From: Streptomyces sp. NBC_01262
GTDB taxonomy: Bacteria > Actinomycetota > Actinomycetes > Streptomycetales > Streptomycetaceae
Assembly: GCF_036226365.1 (NCBI RefSeq)
Contig: NZ_CP108462.1
Location: 4,152,501-4,216,500, forward strand
Reading direction: 5' to 3'
Length of the DNA: 64,000 nucleotides
Shown here piece by piece: positions 16,102 through 24,987 of the stretch. Every line of letters starts with the position of its first letter. Within the stretch, counting starts at the first letter, position 1. A program made the translations under genes and the position numbers. Under the pieces are notes generated by a model. The model was not told the DNA's origin. It did not search any database and worked only from the letters and a program-made list of their open reading frames with translations.

Positions 16102-17040
16102 TCAGCCCCGTTCGTTGACCATGAGATCCAGCTTGCGCAGGATCACGCCCTCGCGCAGCGCCCACGGGCAGACCTCCAGCTCGGCGACCCCGAACAGGTC
16201 CATCGCCGCGTCCGCCACCAGCGCTCCGGCCAGCAGCTGCCGGGCCCGCCCCTCGGACACCCCGGGCAGTGCCATGCGCTCCGCCTCCGTCATGGACGCC
16301 AACCTGGGCACCCACTCCCCCAGCTGGCGGCGACTGAGCGTGCGCTGCACGTACAGCCCGTCCCCGGAGCGGGCCGCGCCCGCGATCCTGGCGAGCTGCT
16401 TGAACGTCTTCGAGGTGCCCACTATGTGGTCCGGGCGTCCGAGCCTGCTGAACTCCGCCACCGTACGGGCGATTTCGGCCCGCACATGCTTGCGCAGCGC
16501 GCGTACGTCCTCCGCCGACGGCGGGTCGCCCGGCAGCCACCCGCTGGTCAGGCGGCCCGCGCCCAGCGGCAGCGACACCGCCGCGTCCGGGTCCTCGTCC
16601 ATCCCGTAGCCGACCTCCAGCGAGCCGCCGCCGATGTCGAGCAGCAGCAGCCGCCCCGCCGACCAGCCGAACCACCGGCGCGCCGCCAGGAAGGTCAGCC
16701 GCGCCTCCTCCTCGCCGGACAGCACCGTCAGCTGCACGCCGGTCTCCTGGGCGACCCGGGCCAGCACCTGCTCGCCGTTGGCCGCCTCGCGCACGGCGGA
16801 CGTGGCGAAGGACAGCACGTCCTCCGCGCCCTTGTCCTCCGCGACCTCCAGCGCCTCCGCGATCGTGGCGATCAGCCGGTCCACTCCGTCGTCGCGGATC
16901 GCGCCCTCGGCGTCGAGCAGCTCCGCCAGCCGCAGCTCCGCCTTGTGGGAGTAGGCGGGCAGGGGGCGCGCCCCCGGGTGCGCGTCCATGACGAGCAGAT
17001 GAACCGTATTCGAACCCACGTCGAGGACACCGAGTCTCAT
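16102..17040 (-). CDS. Ppx/GppA-type exopolyphosphatase
   Basis: 312 residues of the actin-fold Ppx/GppA phosphatase family (polyphosphate or pppGpp hydrolysis). Motifs: LGVLDVGSNTVHLLVMD at the N-terminus (phosphate loop), LLLLDIGGGSLEVGYG in the second domain, and SGEEEARLTFLAA. This is the short actinobacterial two-domain form without the HD and C-terminal domains of E. coli Ppx. The start at 17040 gives the fold's first strand at residue 2. A TACCTT -10 lies 7 bases upstream and no ribosome site is visible, so the mRNA is probably leaderless. Confidence 0.9.
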   Translation of the reverse strand: MRLGVLDVGSNTVHLLVMDAHPGARPLPAYSHKAELRLAELLDAEGAIRDDGVDRLIATIAEALEVAEDKGAEDVLSFATSAVREAANGEQVLARVAQETGVQLTVLSGEEEARLTFLAARRWFGWSAGRLLLLDIGGGSLEVGYGMDEDPDAAVSLPLGAGRLTSGWLPGDPPSAEDVRALRKHVRAEIARTVAEFSRLGRPDHIVGTSKTFKQLARIAGAARSGDGLYVQRTLSRRQLGEWVPRLASMTEAERMALPGVSEGRARQLLAGALVADAAMDLFGVAELEVCPWALREGVILRKLDLMVNERG

Positions 17041-17047
17041 GCCCGGA

Positions 17048-17053
17048 AAGGTA
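17048..17053 (-). promoter_or_regulatory. -10 element, leaderless ppx/gppA-type gene
   Basis: TACCTT on the minus strand, 7 bases before the ATG at 17040. It is divergent from a similar element at 17127, so a 98-base intergenic region holds two back-to-back leaderless promoters. Confidence 0.5.
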
Positions 17054-17126
17054 CTGCGCGGTGCGCCCGCCCGGGACAACCGGGGTATGCCCACGTGGTG
17101 CGGCCACTCAATTAGCTTCACGTGCT

Positions 17127-17132
17127 TACCCT
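17127..17132 (+). promoter_or_regulatory. -10 element, leaderless Cys-rich protein gene
   Basis: TACCCT, 6 bases before the GTG at 17139. No ribosome site is present. Confidence 0.5.
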
Positions 17133-17138
17133 GGCATT

Positions 17139-17933
17139 GTGGCGAAGACGGCAAACACCAAGAAGTCGAAGAAGCAACAGCACGACCCCCCGTCCGACGA
17201 GACCGGTCTGGATTTCCCCCGTGCATGGGTTGAATTCCCCGATCCCGGCGATGACGAACAGGTCTTCCGCTGCGATCTGACCTGGCTCACCTCCCGATGG
17301 ACGTGCATCTTCGGCCAGGGCTGCCAGGGCATCGAGGCGGGCCGCGCCAGCGACGGCTGCTGCACGCTGGGCGCGCATTTCTCCGATGACGACGACGAGA
17401 AGCGCGTCGCCGTCCACGCGGAGCGGCTCACCCCCGAGACCTGGCAGTTCCACGGCCTCGAATGGGCCGAGGTCAACGAGGAGGGCGAGCGCCAGACCCG
17501 CCGCCACGAGGGCGCCTGCGTCTTCCTCAACCGCCCCGGCTTCGCCGGCGGCGCCGGCTGCGCGCTCCACACGCTCGCCCTGCGCGAAGGCCTGGAGCCG
17601 CTGGAGACCAAGCCCGACGTCTGCTGGCAGCTCCCGATCCGGCGTACGTACGACTGGATCGACCGGCCCGACGACACGCGGGTGCTCCAGGTCTCCATCA
17701 GCGAGTACGACCGCCGCGGCTGGGGGCCCGGCGGCCACGACCTGCACTGGTGGTGCACGAGCGCGACCTCCGCACACGGTGCCGGGGATCCCGTCTACGT
17801 CTCGTACCGCGCCGAGCTGACGGAGCTGATGGGAGCGCCGGGATACGGCGCCCTGGTCGAGCTTTGCGAGCAGCGGCTTGCCGCGCTTCTGCCGCTGGCC
17901 CCGCATCCGGCGGACCCGTCACCGCTGCCCTAG
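17139..17933 (+). CDS. Conserved Cys-rich protein, possible metal/FeS binder
   Basis: 264 residues. After a Lys-rich start (TKKSKKQQ), the core has spaced cysteines: FRCDLTWLTSRWTCIFGQGCQGI, then DGCCTLGAHF, GACVFLNRP, GAGCALHTLALREG and PDVCWQLPI (the longest run is given only in part: CIFGQGCQGI). This CxxxxxC pattern resembles the YkgJ/DUF3109-type putative metal-binding families, but I cannot confirm which. Function unknown. The GTG at 17139 is favoured by the leaderless -10. Its TAG stop and that of the next, convergent gene share one CTAG. Confidence 0.75.
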   Translation: MAKTANTKKSKKQQHDPPSDETGLDFPRAWVEFPDPGDDEQVFRCDLTWLTSRWTCIFGQGCQGIEAGRASDGCCTLGAHFSDDDDEKRVAVHAERLTPETWQFHGLEWAEVNEEGERQTRRHEGACVFLNRPGFAGGAGCALHTLALREGLEPLETKPDVCWQLPIRRTYDWIDRPDDTRVLQVSISEYDRRGWGPGGHDLHWWCTSATSAHGAGDPVYVSYRAELTELMGAPGYGALVELCEQRLAALLPLAPHPADPSPLP

Positions 17934-19582
17934 CCGGGCGGGCCGCCCCCGTCGGACGGGTCCGACGAGGCGGAGCCCGTCGGCGACGGATCCGCGCCGG
18001 AGGGCGTCGGTTCCGCCGAAGGCGAGTCCGCGGGGCGGCCCGTGCCCTGGAGGGTGACGAGGGAGCCGGAGGGGGCGAAGGCGATGCGGGCGGTCCAGGG
18101 GCCGGGCGGTTCGGAGGCGTGGTCGACGGCGACGGTGATGGTCGTGCTGTCGCCGGGCCGCAGCACCCCGCTGTCGCGGCTGAGCCGCAGCCAGGAGGCG
18201 CCGGTGGACGCCGACCACCGCACGTCGGACCCGCCGCTCGCCGTGAGGGTGATGACCGTGACGTCGCCGCGCGGCTCGGCCGCGACCGTGAGGCGGCCGG
18301 GCCCGGGGACGGAGCGGTCGGTGCCGGAGGAGGCGCTGCGCGAGGGCGCGGCGCTCAGGGACGCGGCGGGCGACGCCGACTGGCCCCCGGAGGCAACGGA
18401 GACCCTGACCCTGGGCATCGGCCCGGGCCGGGCCGAATCCGCGACACCGGCCTTTTCGTAGAGGTGCCCGTCGAGGCCGTCGAGGCCGCCGCCTTCCGGC
18501 GCGGAGAAGGAGCCCTCGTCGGTCTTCTCGTCAGGGGCGAGCGAGGCGCCGTGATACGCGGCCCACAGCGCGAGCACCGGCGCGGCGACGACCGCGGCGA
18601 TGACCGTCGAGGTGACGGCACGATTCCTCAGCCGCGCGCGCCGGGCCGCTCGGTCCCGTACGGCCAGGGGGAAGCCGCGCCGGTCGAAGCGCGGGGTGCT
18701 CTCGCGGGTGCGGCCGGCGCCGGCGCGCATGGAGTCCAGGAGGGCGGCGTACGCGGCCGGGCGCGGGGCCTCGATCACGGCGAGGACGGCCGTGGCGGCG
18801 GTCGTGGCGGCCAGGCCGGGCCAGGGGGCGGTGGCGACGGCGCGCTCCGCGGTGAAGCGACAGTCGGGGCACTCGTCGACGTGGCGGACGAGCTCGCGCC
18901 GCAGCGCCGGGCCGAGCAGCACCTGGGTGTCCCCGGCCAGCCGGGCGACCGCCGGGCAGCGGCCGAGCTCGACGACGGCGAGGGCGGCGCGGGTGCGTTC
19001 CACCTCGCAGGCGGCCTGCGCGAGCAGCGCCCGGGCCGCGTCGGGCTCGATGCCGACGACATGCGCGACCTCGTTCGGGGCGAGCTGGTGGCGTACGGCC
19101 AGCTCCAGCGCCTCGCGCTGCTCCGGCGTCGTGCCGGCGGCCTCCGGCCAGGCCAGGGCGGACAGCTCACGCCGCCGCTGGGCGGCCACGTCGGCGGCGG
19201 CCTTGGCGGGCACGGGCCGCCCGTCCTGGGACAGCCTGCGCAGGCAGGCCCAGCGCGCCAGGGCGTAGAGCCAGGGCCGCCGCAGCTCGGGATCGTGCAG
19301 CCGGGCGCGCTGCCGTTCGGCCATGGCCAGTACGTCGCCGAGCGCGCCGGCGGCCGCGTCGTGCTCGCACAGGACGGAGAGGCAGTAGGTGAACAGTCCG
19401 TCGAGATACGGCTCGTAGTGCGCCGGAGGTTGCGCCGGGAGCGTGCCGTGCGTGCGCCGGCGCACGCCACCCTCTGTCGCGGCGGACCGGACCGGCGCGT
19501 CATTGCGCGTGCGCTGAACCGGAGCGCGGTGCCGCCGGTGTGCGCCGGTTGTCTGCGACGGGGTTTCAGACCTGCTGCTCAT
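17930..19582 (-). CDS. Sigma-like / zinc-finger / BACON-domain membrane protein
   Basis: 550 residues with an unusual order. Residues of about 60-120 resemble ECF sigma region 2 (LGDVLAMAERQRARLHDPEL, RRPWLYALARWACLRRL). Residues 150-200 resemble region 4 (TTPEQREALELAVRHQL, EVAHVVGIEPDAARALL). An anti-sigma-type zinc motif HVDECPDC follows (His234, Cys238, Cys241), then one membrane segment (about 323-341). The outer part is a Ser/Pro linker and a BACON-like beta-sandwich (about 420-515, WSASTGASWLRLSRDSG). It looks like a degenerate sigma factor fused to its own anti-sigma and an extracellular sensor. Start 19582 follows GGAG closely. Confidence 0.75.
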   Translation of the reverse strand: MSSRSETPSQTTGAHRRHRAPVQRTRNDAPVRSAATEGGVRRRTHGTLPAQPPAHYEPYLDGLFTYCLSVLCEHDAAAGALGDVLAMAERQRARLHDPELRRPWLYALARWACLRRLSQDGRPVPAKAAADVAAQRRRELSALAWPEAAGTTPEQREALELAVRHQLAPNEVAHVVGIEPDAARALLAQAACEVERTRAALAVVELGRCPAVARLAGDTQVLLGPALRRELVRHVDECPDCRFTAERAVATAPWPGLAATTAATAVLAVIEAPRPAAYAALLDSMRAGAGRTRESTPRFDRRGFPLAVRDRAARRARLRNRAVTSTVIAAVVAAPVLALWAAYHGASLAPDEKTDEGSFSAPEGGGLDGLDGHLYEKAGVADSARPGPMPRVRVSVASGGQSASPAASLSAAPSRSASSGTDRSVPGPGRLTVAAEPRGDVTVITLTASGGSDVRWSASTGASWLRLSRDSGVLRPGDSTTITVAVDHASEPPGPWTARIAFAPSGSLVTLQGTGRPADSPSAEPTPSGADPSPTGSASSDPSDGGGPPG

Positions 19583-19741
19583 CACTCCGTGAAGGTAGGC
19601 CCACGGCACGTACGCGTTCAGGTGTCGCGGCGGCCTTTAACCCGTTCGGGTGGCCATCCCGCCCAAAAGAGCACAGGTACTTCATCCCAATGGGTTACGT
19701 GCCGTAACCCCATGCGGGAGTGGGCTGTCAGTGGCGGCCGA

Positions 19742-19747
19742 TACCGT
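19742..19747 (+). promoter_or_regulatory. -10 element, leaderless radA
   Basis: TACCGT, 7 bases before the radA ATG at 19755. No ribosome site is present. Confidence 0.5.
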
Positions 19748-19754
19748 GCTCTCC

Positions 19755-21143
19755 ATGGCTGCCCGCACCCGTACCACCGCCAAGGACCGTCCCTCCTACC
19801 GCTGCAACGAATGCGGGTGGACGACGATCAAATGGCTGGGCCGCTGCGGCGAGTGCCAGGCCTGGGGCACCGTGGAGGAGCAGGGCGGCGCCCCGGCGGT
19901 CCGCACCACCGCGCCCGGCCGGGTCACGACCGCGGCCAAGCCGATCGGCGAGGTCGACATCCGCCAGGCCACCGCGCGCCCCACCGGCGTGCCCGAGCTG
20001 GACCGCGTCCTGGGCGGCGGCCTGATCCCCGGCGCCGTGGTGCTGCTCGCGGGCGAGCCGGGGGTCGGCAAGTCCACGCTGCTGCTGGATGTGGCGGCCA
20101 AGGCGGCGAGCGATCGCCACCGCACCCTCTACGTCACGGCCGAGGAGTCCGCGTCGCAGGTGAGGCTGCGCGCCGACCGTATCGGCGCGCTGTCCGACCA
20201 CCTCTACCTCGCCGCCGAGACCGACCTGTCCGCCGTCCTGGGCCACCTGGACGACGTCAAGCCGAGCCTGCTGATCCTGGACTCCGTGCAGACCGTCGCC
20301 TCCCCCGAGATCGACGGCGCGCCCGGCGGCATGGCCCAGGTCCGCGAGGTCGCGGGCGCCCTGATCCGGGCATCCAAGGAGCGCGGCATGTCCACGCTGC
20401 TCGTGGGCCATGTCACGAAGGACGGCGCCATCGCCGGCCCCCGCCTGCTGGAACACCTCGTGGACGTCGTCCTGTCCTTCGAGGGCGACCGGCACGCCCG
20501 GCTGCGCCTCATCCGCGGCATCAAGAACCGCTACGGCGCCACCGACGAGGTCGGCTGCTTCGAGCTGCACGACGAGGGCATCACCGGCCTCACCGACCCC
20601 TCCGGCCTGTTCCTGACCCGCCGCGACGAGCCGGTGCCCGGCACCTGCCTCACCGTCACCCTGGAGGGCAAGCGGCCGCTGGTCGCCGAGGTGCAGGCGC
20701 TGACCGTCGACACGCAGATCCCCTCCCCCCGCCGGACCACCTCCGGCCTGGAGAACTCGCGGGTGTCGATGATGCTCGCCGTCCTGGAGCAGCGCGGCCG
20801 GATCAAGGCCATCGGCAAGCAGGACATCTACACCGCCACCGTCGGCGGCGTGAAACTCACAGAACCCGCCGCGGACCTCGCCGTCGCCCTCGCGCTCGCC
20901 AGCGCCGCCATCGACACACCGCTGCCGAAAAACCTCGTCGCGGTGGGCGAGGTCGGCCTCGCGGGCGAGGTCAGGCGGGTCACGGGCGTCCAGCGCCGGC
21001 TCGCCGAAGCGCACCGGCTGGGCTTCACCCACGCCCTCGTACCGACGGATCCCGGCCGGATTCCGGCCGGGATGAAAGTGACCGAAGTGGCGGACATAGG
21101 GGACGCACTACGCGTCCTGCCCAAGAGGAGCCCACGCCCCTGA
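19755..21143 (+). CDS. radA: DNA repair protein RadA
   Basis: RecA-like branch-migration ATPase acting in recombinational repair. 462 residues: N-terminal C4 zinc finger (CNECGW and CGECQAW), Walker A GEPGVGKSTLL, the RadA-specific IKNRYGATDEVGCFEL, and a C-terminal Lon-protease-like domain (AVGEVGLAGEVRRV). The start at 19755 (MAARTRTTAK) was chosen because the zinc finger follows at normal distance and a -10 element sits 7 bases upstream. It lies 67 bases before disA, an order conserved in many bacteria; RadA is known to interact functionally with DisA. Confidence 0.97.
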   Translation: MAARTRTTAKDRPSYRCNECGWTTIKWLGRCGECQAWGTVEEQGGAPAVRTTAPGRVTTAAKPIGEVDIRQATARPTGVPELDRVLGGGLIPGAVVLLAGEPGVGKSTLLLDVAAKAASDRHRTLYVTAEESASQVRLRADRIGALSDHLYLAAETDLSAVLGHLDDVKPSLLILDSVQTVASPEIDGAPGGMAQVREVAGALIRASKERGMSTLLVGHVTKDGAIAGPRLLEHLVDVVLSFEGDRHARLRLIRGIKNRYGATDEVGCFELHDEGITGLTDPSGLFLTRRDEPVPGTCLTVTLEGKRPLVAEVQALTVDTQIPSPRRTTSGLENSRVSMMLAVLEQRGRIKAIGKQDIYTATVGGVKLTEPAADLAVALALASAAIDTPLPKNLVAVGEVGLAGEVRRVTGVQRRLAEAHRLGFTHALVPTDPGRIPAGMKVTEVADIGDALRVLPKRSPRP

Positions 21144-21210
21144 CCCTTCCGACGGTAAACTTTGCCCTGGTCTCGCCCATCCGGGCATCCGTAGCGACCG
21201 GAGGAGTGCA

Positions 21211-22335
21211 GTGGCAGCCAACGACCGGGCGACATCTCCCGGCAAGTCCGGCGGGAGTTCCGGCCTCGATGTGCTGATGCGCGCCTCGCTCAGCGCCGTC
21301 GCCCCGGGCACGTTGCTGCGCGACGGTCTGGAACGGATCCTGCGCGGCAACACCGGTGGTCTCATCGTCCTGGGCATCGACAAGACGGTGGAGTCGCTGT
21401 GCTCCGGCGGCTTCGTCCTCGACGTCGAGTTCAGCGCCACGCGCCTGCGCGAGCTGTGCAAGCTCGACGGCGCGCTGATCCTCGACAAGGACATCACCAA
21501 GATCGTGCGGGCCGGCGTCCAGCTCGTGCCCGACGCCTCCATCCCCACCGAGGAGACCGGAACCCGCCACCGCACCGCCCAGCGCGTCTCCATCCAGACC
21601 GGCTTCCCGGTGGTCTCCGTCAGCCAGTCCATGCGGCTCATCGCCCTCTACGTCGACGGCCAGCGCCGCGTCCTGGAGGACTCCGCCGCGATCCTGTCGC
21701 GCGCCAACCAGGCCCTGGCCACCCTGGAGCGCTACAAGCTGCGCCTGGACGAGGTCGCCGGCACGCTGTCCGCCCTGGAGATCGAGGACCTGGTCACCGT
21801 CCGCGATGTCACCGCCGTGGCCCAGCGCCTGGAGATGGTCCGCCGCATCGCCACCGAGATCGCCGAGTACGTCGTCGAGCTCGGCACCGACGGCCGGCTG
21901 CTCTCCCTCCAGCTCGACGAGCTGATCGCCGGCGTCGAGCCCGAGCGCGAGCTCGTCGTGCGCGACTACGTCCCCGAGCCCACCGCCAAGCGCAGCCGCA
22001 CCGTCCCCGAGGCCCTCGTCGAGCTCGACACCCTCTTCCAGGGCGATCTCCTCGAACTCCCCGCCGTCGCCCGCGCCCTCGGCTACGCCGGCTCCCCCGA
22101 GGCCCTGGACTCCGCGGTCTCCCCGCGCGGCTACCGGCTGCTCGCCAAGGTGCCCCGGCTCCCCAACACCGTCATCGAACGCCTCGTCGAGCACTTCGGC
22201 GGCCTCCAGAAGCTGCTCGCCGCCAGCGTCGGCGACCTCCAGACGGTGGACGGCGTCGGCGAGGCCCGCGCGCGCTCGGTGCGCGAGGGGCTCTCGCGAC
22301 TCGCCGAGTCCTCGATCCTGGAGCGGTACGTGTGA
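21211..22335 (+). CDS. disA: DNA-integrity scanning diadenylate cyclase DisA
   Basis: Makes c-di-AMP from two ATP and pauses at branched DNA. 374 residues: N-terminal DAC domain with the DGA motif (KLDGALILDKD) and the RHR motif (TGTRHRTAQR), then a helical linker and a C-terminal helix-hairpin-helix (VGDLQTVDGVGEARARSV) that binds DNA junctions. The GTG start at 21211 is preceded by a GGAGGAG-type ribosome site. A TAAACT at 21156-21161 could be its own promoter. In Streptomyces c-di-AMP controls osmotic balance and wall hydrolases. Confidence 0.97.
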   Translation: MAANDRATSPGKSGGSSGLDVLMRASLSAVAPGTLLRDGLERILRGNTGGLIVLGIDKTVESLCSGGFVLDVEFSATRLRELCKLDGALILDKDITKIVRAGVQLVPDASIPTEETGTRHRTAQRVSIQTGFPVVSVSQSMRLIALYVDGQRRVLEDSAAILSRANQALATLERYKLRLDEVAGTLSALEIEDLVTVRDVTAVAQRLEMVRRIATEIAEYVVELGTDGRLLSLQLDELIAGVEPERELVVRDYVPEPTAKRSRTVPEALVELDTLFQGDLLELPAVARALGYAGSPEALDSAVSPRGYRLLAKVPRLPNTVIERLVEHFGGLQKLLAASVGDLQTVDGVGEARARSVREGLSRLAESSILERYV

Positions 22336-22358
22336 CCGGACCGGCCGGTCGCTAGGCC

Positions 22359-23168
22359 CTAGTCGTTCTTCAGGACGAAGGACGTCTGCTCGGCCCCGAA
22401 CCCGCTGAGCTTCGCCTGGACGAGATACGTGCCCGTCGCCGCCTTCTGGCCCCTCGGCGTGGCGCAGTTCGGCGAGCTGTTCGCGCGGTTCCAGGTCACC
22501 ACGTACGTGGTCGTGCTGCCCGCCGGAACCTGCAGGAGATAGGCGCTCTTGTCGACCGGGCAGTCGTCGCTCGCCCAGACGTGGTTGTCGTCCACGTCCG
22601 TGACCGTGAGGACCGCCGCCGTCGCGCCGAAGTCCAGCTTGCAGGCGGTGCTGCCCGCATTGGCCGCCGTCAGCTTGAACTGCGGCTTCACACCCGGCTC
22701 GTACGAGTTCTGCGCGCTGCGCAGCGTCAGCGTGACGGTCCCGCTCGCGCAGTCCGGCAGCGTCGACCCGGCGGGCAGCTGCCCGCCGCCGCCACTGCTG
22801 ACACCGCTCGACGTGCCGCCGGAGTCACCGGTGTCGCCGGTCCCCGTGGTCGTGGAGGACGTGGCCCCGGCGCTGCCGCCGCTGTTCGAACTGCCGTCCG
22901 TGGAGCCGGTGTCACCGCTGCCGCCCACCGACCCGCCCGGGCGGCTGCTGATCAGCGGTCCGCTGGCGGAGGGGCCCGGGGTGATCGACGACACCGGCGT
23001 GTGGCCGTTGTTGCCATTGGCACCGTTGGCACTGCCAGCGCCGCTACCGGAGTTGACGGCCCAGAAGACCAACAACGCCAGTACCGCGGCCAGGCACGCC
23101 ACAACGGCCCGTCGCCGCCAGTAGATGGACGACGGGAGAGGTCCCACGGGATTGCGCACAGAGCCCAC
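22359..23168 (-). CDS. Membrane-anchored Ser/Gly-rich protein with DUF4232-like domain
   Basis: 269 residues. One N-terminal membrane segment (AVVACLAAVLALLVFWAV) is followed by a roughly 90-residue low-complexity Gly/Ser/Thr linker and a C-terminal beta domain of about 130 residues (TVTLTLRSAQNSYEPGVKPQF, here read as strands; TACKLDFGATAAVLTV; DCPVDKSAYLLQV). Four Cys could form two disulfides. It is probably an exported, anchored protein of unknown role. The GTG at 23168 was chosen because AAGG lies 7 bases upstream; a TTG at 23174 is also possible. It is divergent from mutY. Confidence 0.7.
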   Translation of the reverse strand: MGSVRNPVGPLPSSIYWRRRAVVACLAAVLALLVFWAVNSGSGAGSANGANGNNGHTPVSSITPGPSASGPLISSRPGGSVGGSGDTGSTDGSSNSGGSAGATSSTTTGTGDTGDSGGTSSGVSSGGGGQLPAGSTLPDCASGTVTLTLRSAQNSYEPGVKPQFKLTAANAGSTACKLDFGATAAVLTVTDVDDNHVWASDDCPVDKSAYLLQVPAGSTTTYVVTWNRANSSPNCATPRGQKAATGTYLVQAKLSGFGAEQTSFVLKND

Positions 23169-23316
23169 GCGCAAACCTTATGCCGTCCGCCCTCAAACCA
23201 ACGAGGCCACGCGGGACACGCCCGCAACTTGTGTGTCTAATGCCCCGTCCGGGGGCGGCCCGCACGGCCTGCCGCCGGCCCGGAGGGCGGGGGAAATGGA
23301 TAGGCTCGGCGGAGTC

Positions 23317-24189
23317 ATGAGTAAAGACCTCCACGCCCCCGTCATCGACTGGTTCGACGAGAACGCCCGCGACCTGCCCTGGCGCCGCGCCGAGGCCGGC
23401 CCGTGGGGGGTGATGGTCAGCGAGTTCATGCTGCAGCAGACCCCGGTGAGCCGCGTGCTCCCCGTCTACGAGCAGTGGCTCAGCCGCTGGCCGACCCCGG
23501 CCGCGCTCGCGGCCGACCCCGCCGGTGAGGCGGTCCGCGCGTGGGGCCGCCTCGGCTATCCGCGCCGGGCGCTGCGGCTGCACGCGGCGGCCACGGCGAT
23601 AGCGCAACTGCACGGCGGCGACGTGCCGCGCGACCACGCACAGCTGCTGGCGCTGCCGGGCATCGGGGAGTACACGGCGGCCGCCGTGGCCTCCTTCGCG
23701 TACGGCCAGCGACACGCCGTGCTGGACACCAACGTCCGCCGGGTCTTCGCCCGGGCCGTGACCGGGGTGGAGTATCCGCCGCAGGCGACCACCGCCGCGG
23801 AGCGCCGTACCGCGCAGAAGCTGCTGCCGTCCGAGGAGGACACCGCCGCGCGCTGGGCGGCGGCCACCATGGAGCTGGGCGCGCTGGTCTGCACGGCCCG
23901 TACTCCGTCATGCGCAAGCTGCCCGATCGCGGCGAGCTGCGCATGGCGGCTCGCGGGCTCGCCCGCGCATGACGGGCCGCCGCGCCGTGGCCAGACGTAC
24001 GCCGGGACGGACCGGCAGGTGCGCGGGAAGCTGCTGGCGGTGCTGCGCGAAGCGCACGGGCCGGTCGTGCAGGCGGCGCTGGACCGGGTGTGGCATGAGC
24101 CGGTGCAGCGCGCGCGGGCGCTGGACGGGCTGGTCGCGGACGGCCTGGTGGAGCCGGTCGCGGACGGCGTGTACAGATTGCCCGGTTAG
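23317..24189 (+). CDS. mutY: A/G-specific adenine glycosylase (MutY-like)
   Basis: Removes adenine mispaired with 8-oxoguanine. 290 residues: N-terminal DLPWRR, the helical MVSEFMLQQTPVSRV with the catalytic Glu-equivalent region, helix-hairpin-helix LPGIGEYTAAA, catalytic Asp in VLDTNVRRV, and a 4Fe-4S motif CTARTPSCASCPIAASC (C-x6-C-x2-C-x5-C). The C-terminal NUDIX-like reader domain of E. coli MutY is absent, replaced by about 60 residues, as is common in actinobacteria. The start at 23317 follows GGAG; an in-frame ATG at 23296 is an alternative. Confidence 0.9.
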   Translation: MSKDLHAPVIDWFDENARDLPWRRAEAGPWGVMVSEFMLQQTPVSRVLPVYEQWLSRWPTPAALAADPAGEAVRAWGRLGYPRRALRLHAAATAIAQLHGGDVPRDHAQLLALPGIGEYTAAAVASFAYGQRHAVLDTNVRRVFARAVTGVEYPPQATTAAERRTAQKLLPSEEDTAARWAAATMELGALVCTARTPSCASCPIAASCAWRLAGSPAHDGPPRRGQTYAGTDRQVRGKLLAVLREAHGPVVQAALDRVWHEPVQRARALDGLVADGLVEPVADGVYRLPG

Positions 24190-24387
24190 GGCTCGGCCAG
24201 GGCGGCCGAACCACTGCGGCTGAACCACGACGGCAGGCCTCTGTACCCATTCCTTCCCTCCGTTACACAACCGACGGCTTCCTGTGCGAACGCTGAGCGT
24301 CCGCAGTCGCAGAAGCCGGACATCCGCTCCGTAGCGTCAGCAGGGTCGTGACCGGACACCGGACGACACCGGACGGAGGGACCACCC

Positions 24388-24987
24388 ATGGCGGCGAACG
24401 CGCAGCTGATCACCGAGCCCCAGACCTGCAACCGGGCCCTGGCACAGGCGCAGGTACTGGACTTCGAGGAGTACGTACGCAGCCGCCAGGACGCCCTGCT
24501 GCGCAGCGCCCGCCGCCTCGTGCCGGACCCCATTGACGCGCAGGACCTGGTCCAGACGGCGCTCGCCCGGACCTTCCCCCGCTGGCAGGACATCGCGGAC
24601 AAGGGCCTCGCGGACGCGTACATGCGCAGGGTCATGATCAACACCCGCACCGAGTGGTGGCGGCAGCGCAAACTGGAGGAGGTTCCCACCCCGGAGCTGC
24701 CCGAGGGCATGATCGACGACGGCAGCGAGCAGCGCGCGGACCGCGCGATGCTGCTCGACGCGCTCGCCGTTCTCGCCCCCAAGCAGCGGCAGGTCGTGCT
24801 GCTGCGCCACTACCGGCAGCTGAGTACCGAGGAGACGGCTCACGCGCTGGGCATGTCGGTGGGTACGGTGAAGAGCACCCTGCACCGGGCGCTGGCGCGG
24901 CTGCGCGCCGAGCTGGAGCAGAACGGGCACCTGAACGGTTACACCTACAGCAGGACGGAGGGCGAAGGCGCGTGCGCCGCAGCGTAG
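24388..24987 (+). CDS. sigE: ECF sigma factor SigE (cell-envelope stress)
   Basis: 199 residues. Region 2 reads LDFEEYVRSRQDALLRSARR and ARTFPRWQDIADKGLADAYM; region 4 reads LAPKQRQVVLLRH and TAHALGMSVGTVKSTLHRAL. The WWRQRKLEEVP segment is close to S. coelicolor SigE as I recall it. It directs RNA polymerase to wall-synthesis and envelope-repair genes. Order sigE-cseA-cseB-cseC with overlapping ends is the known signal-transduction operon, in which CseB activates sigE transcription. The 198 bases before the gene hold the promoter, but I cannot point to the CseB site. The 3' end overlaps cseA by 16 bases. Confidence 0.95.
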   Translation: MAANAQLITEPQTCNRALAQAQVLDFEEYVRSRQDALLRSARRLVPDPIDAQDLVQTALARTFPRWQDIADKGLADAYMRRVMINTRTEWWRQRKLEEVPTPELPEGMIDDGSEQRADRAMLLDALAVLAPKQRQVVLLRHYRQLSTEETAHALGMSVGTVKSTLHRALARLRAELEQNGHLNGYTYSRTEGEGACAAA

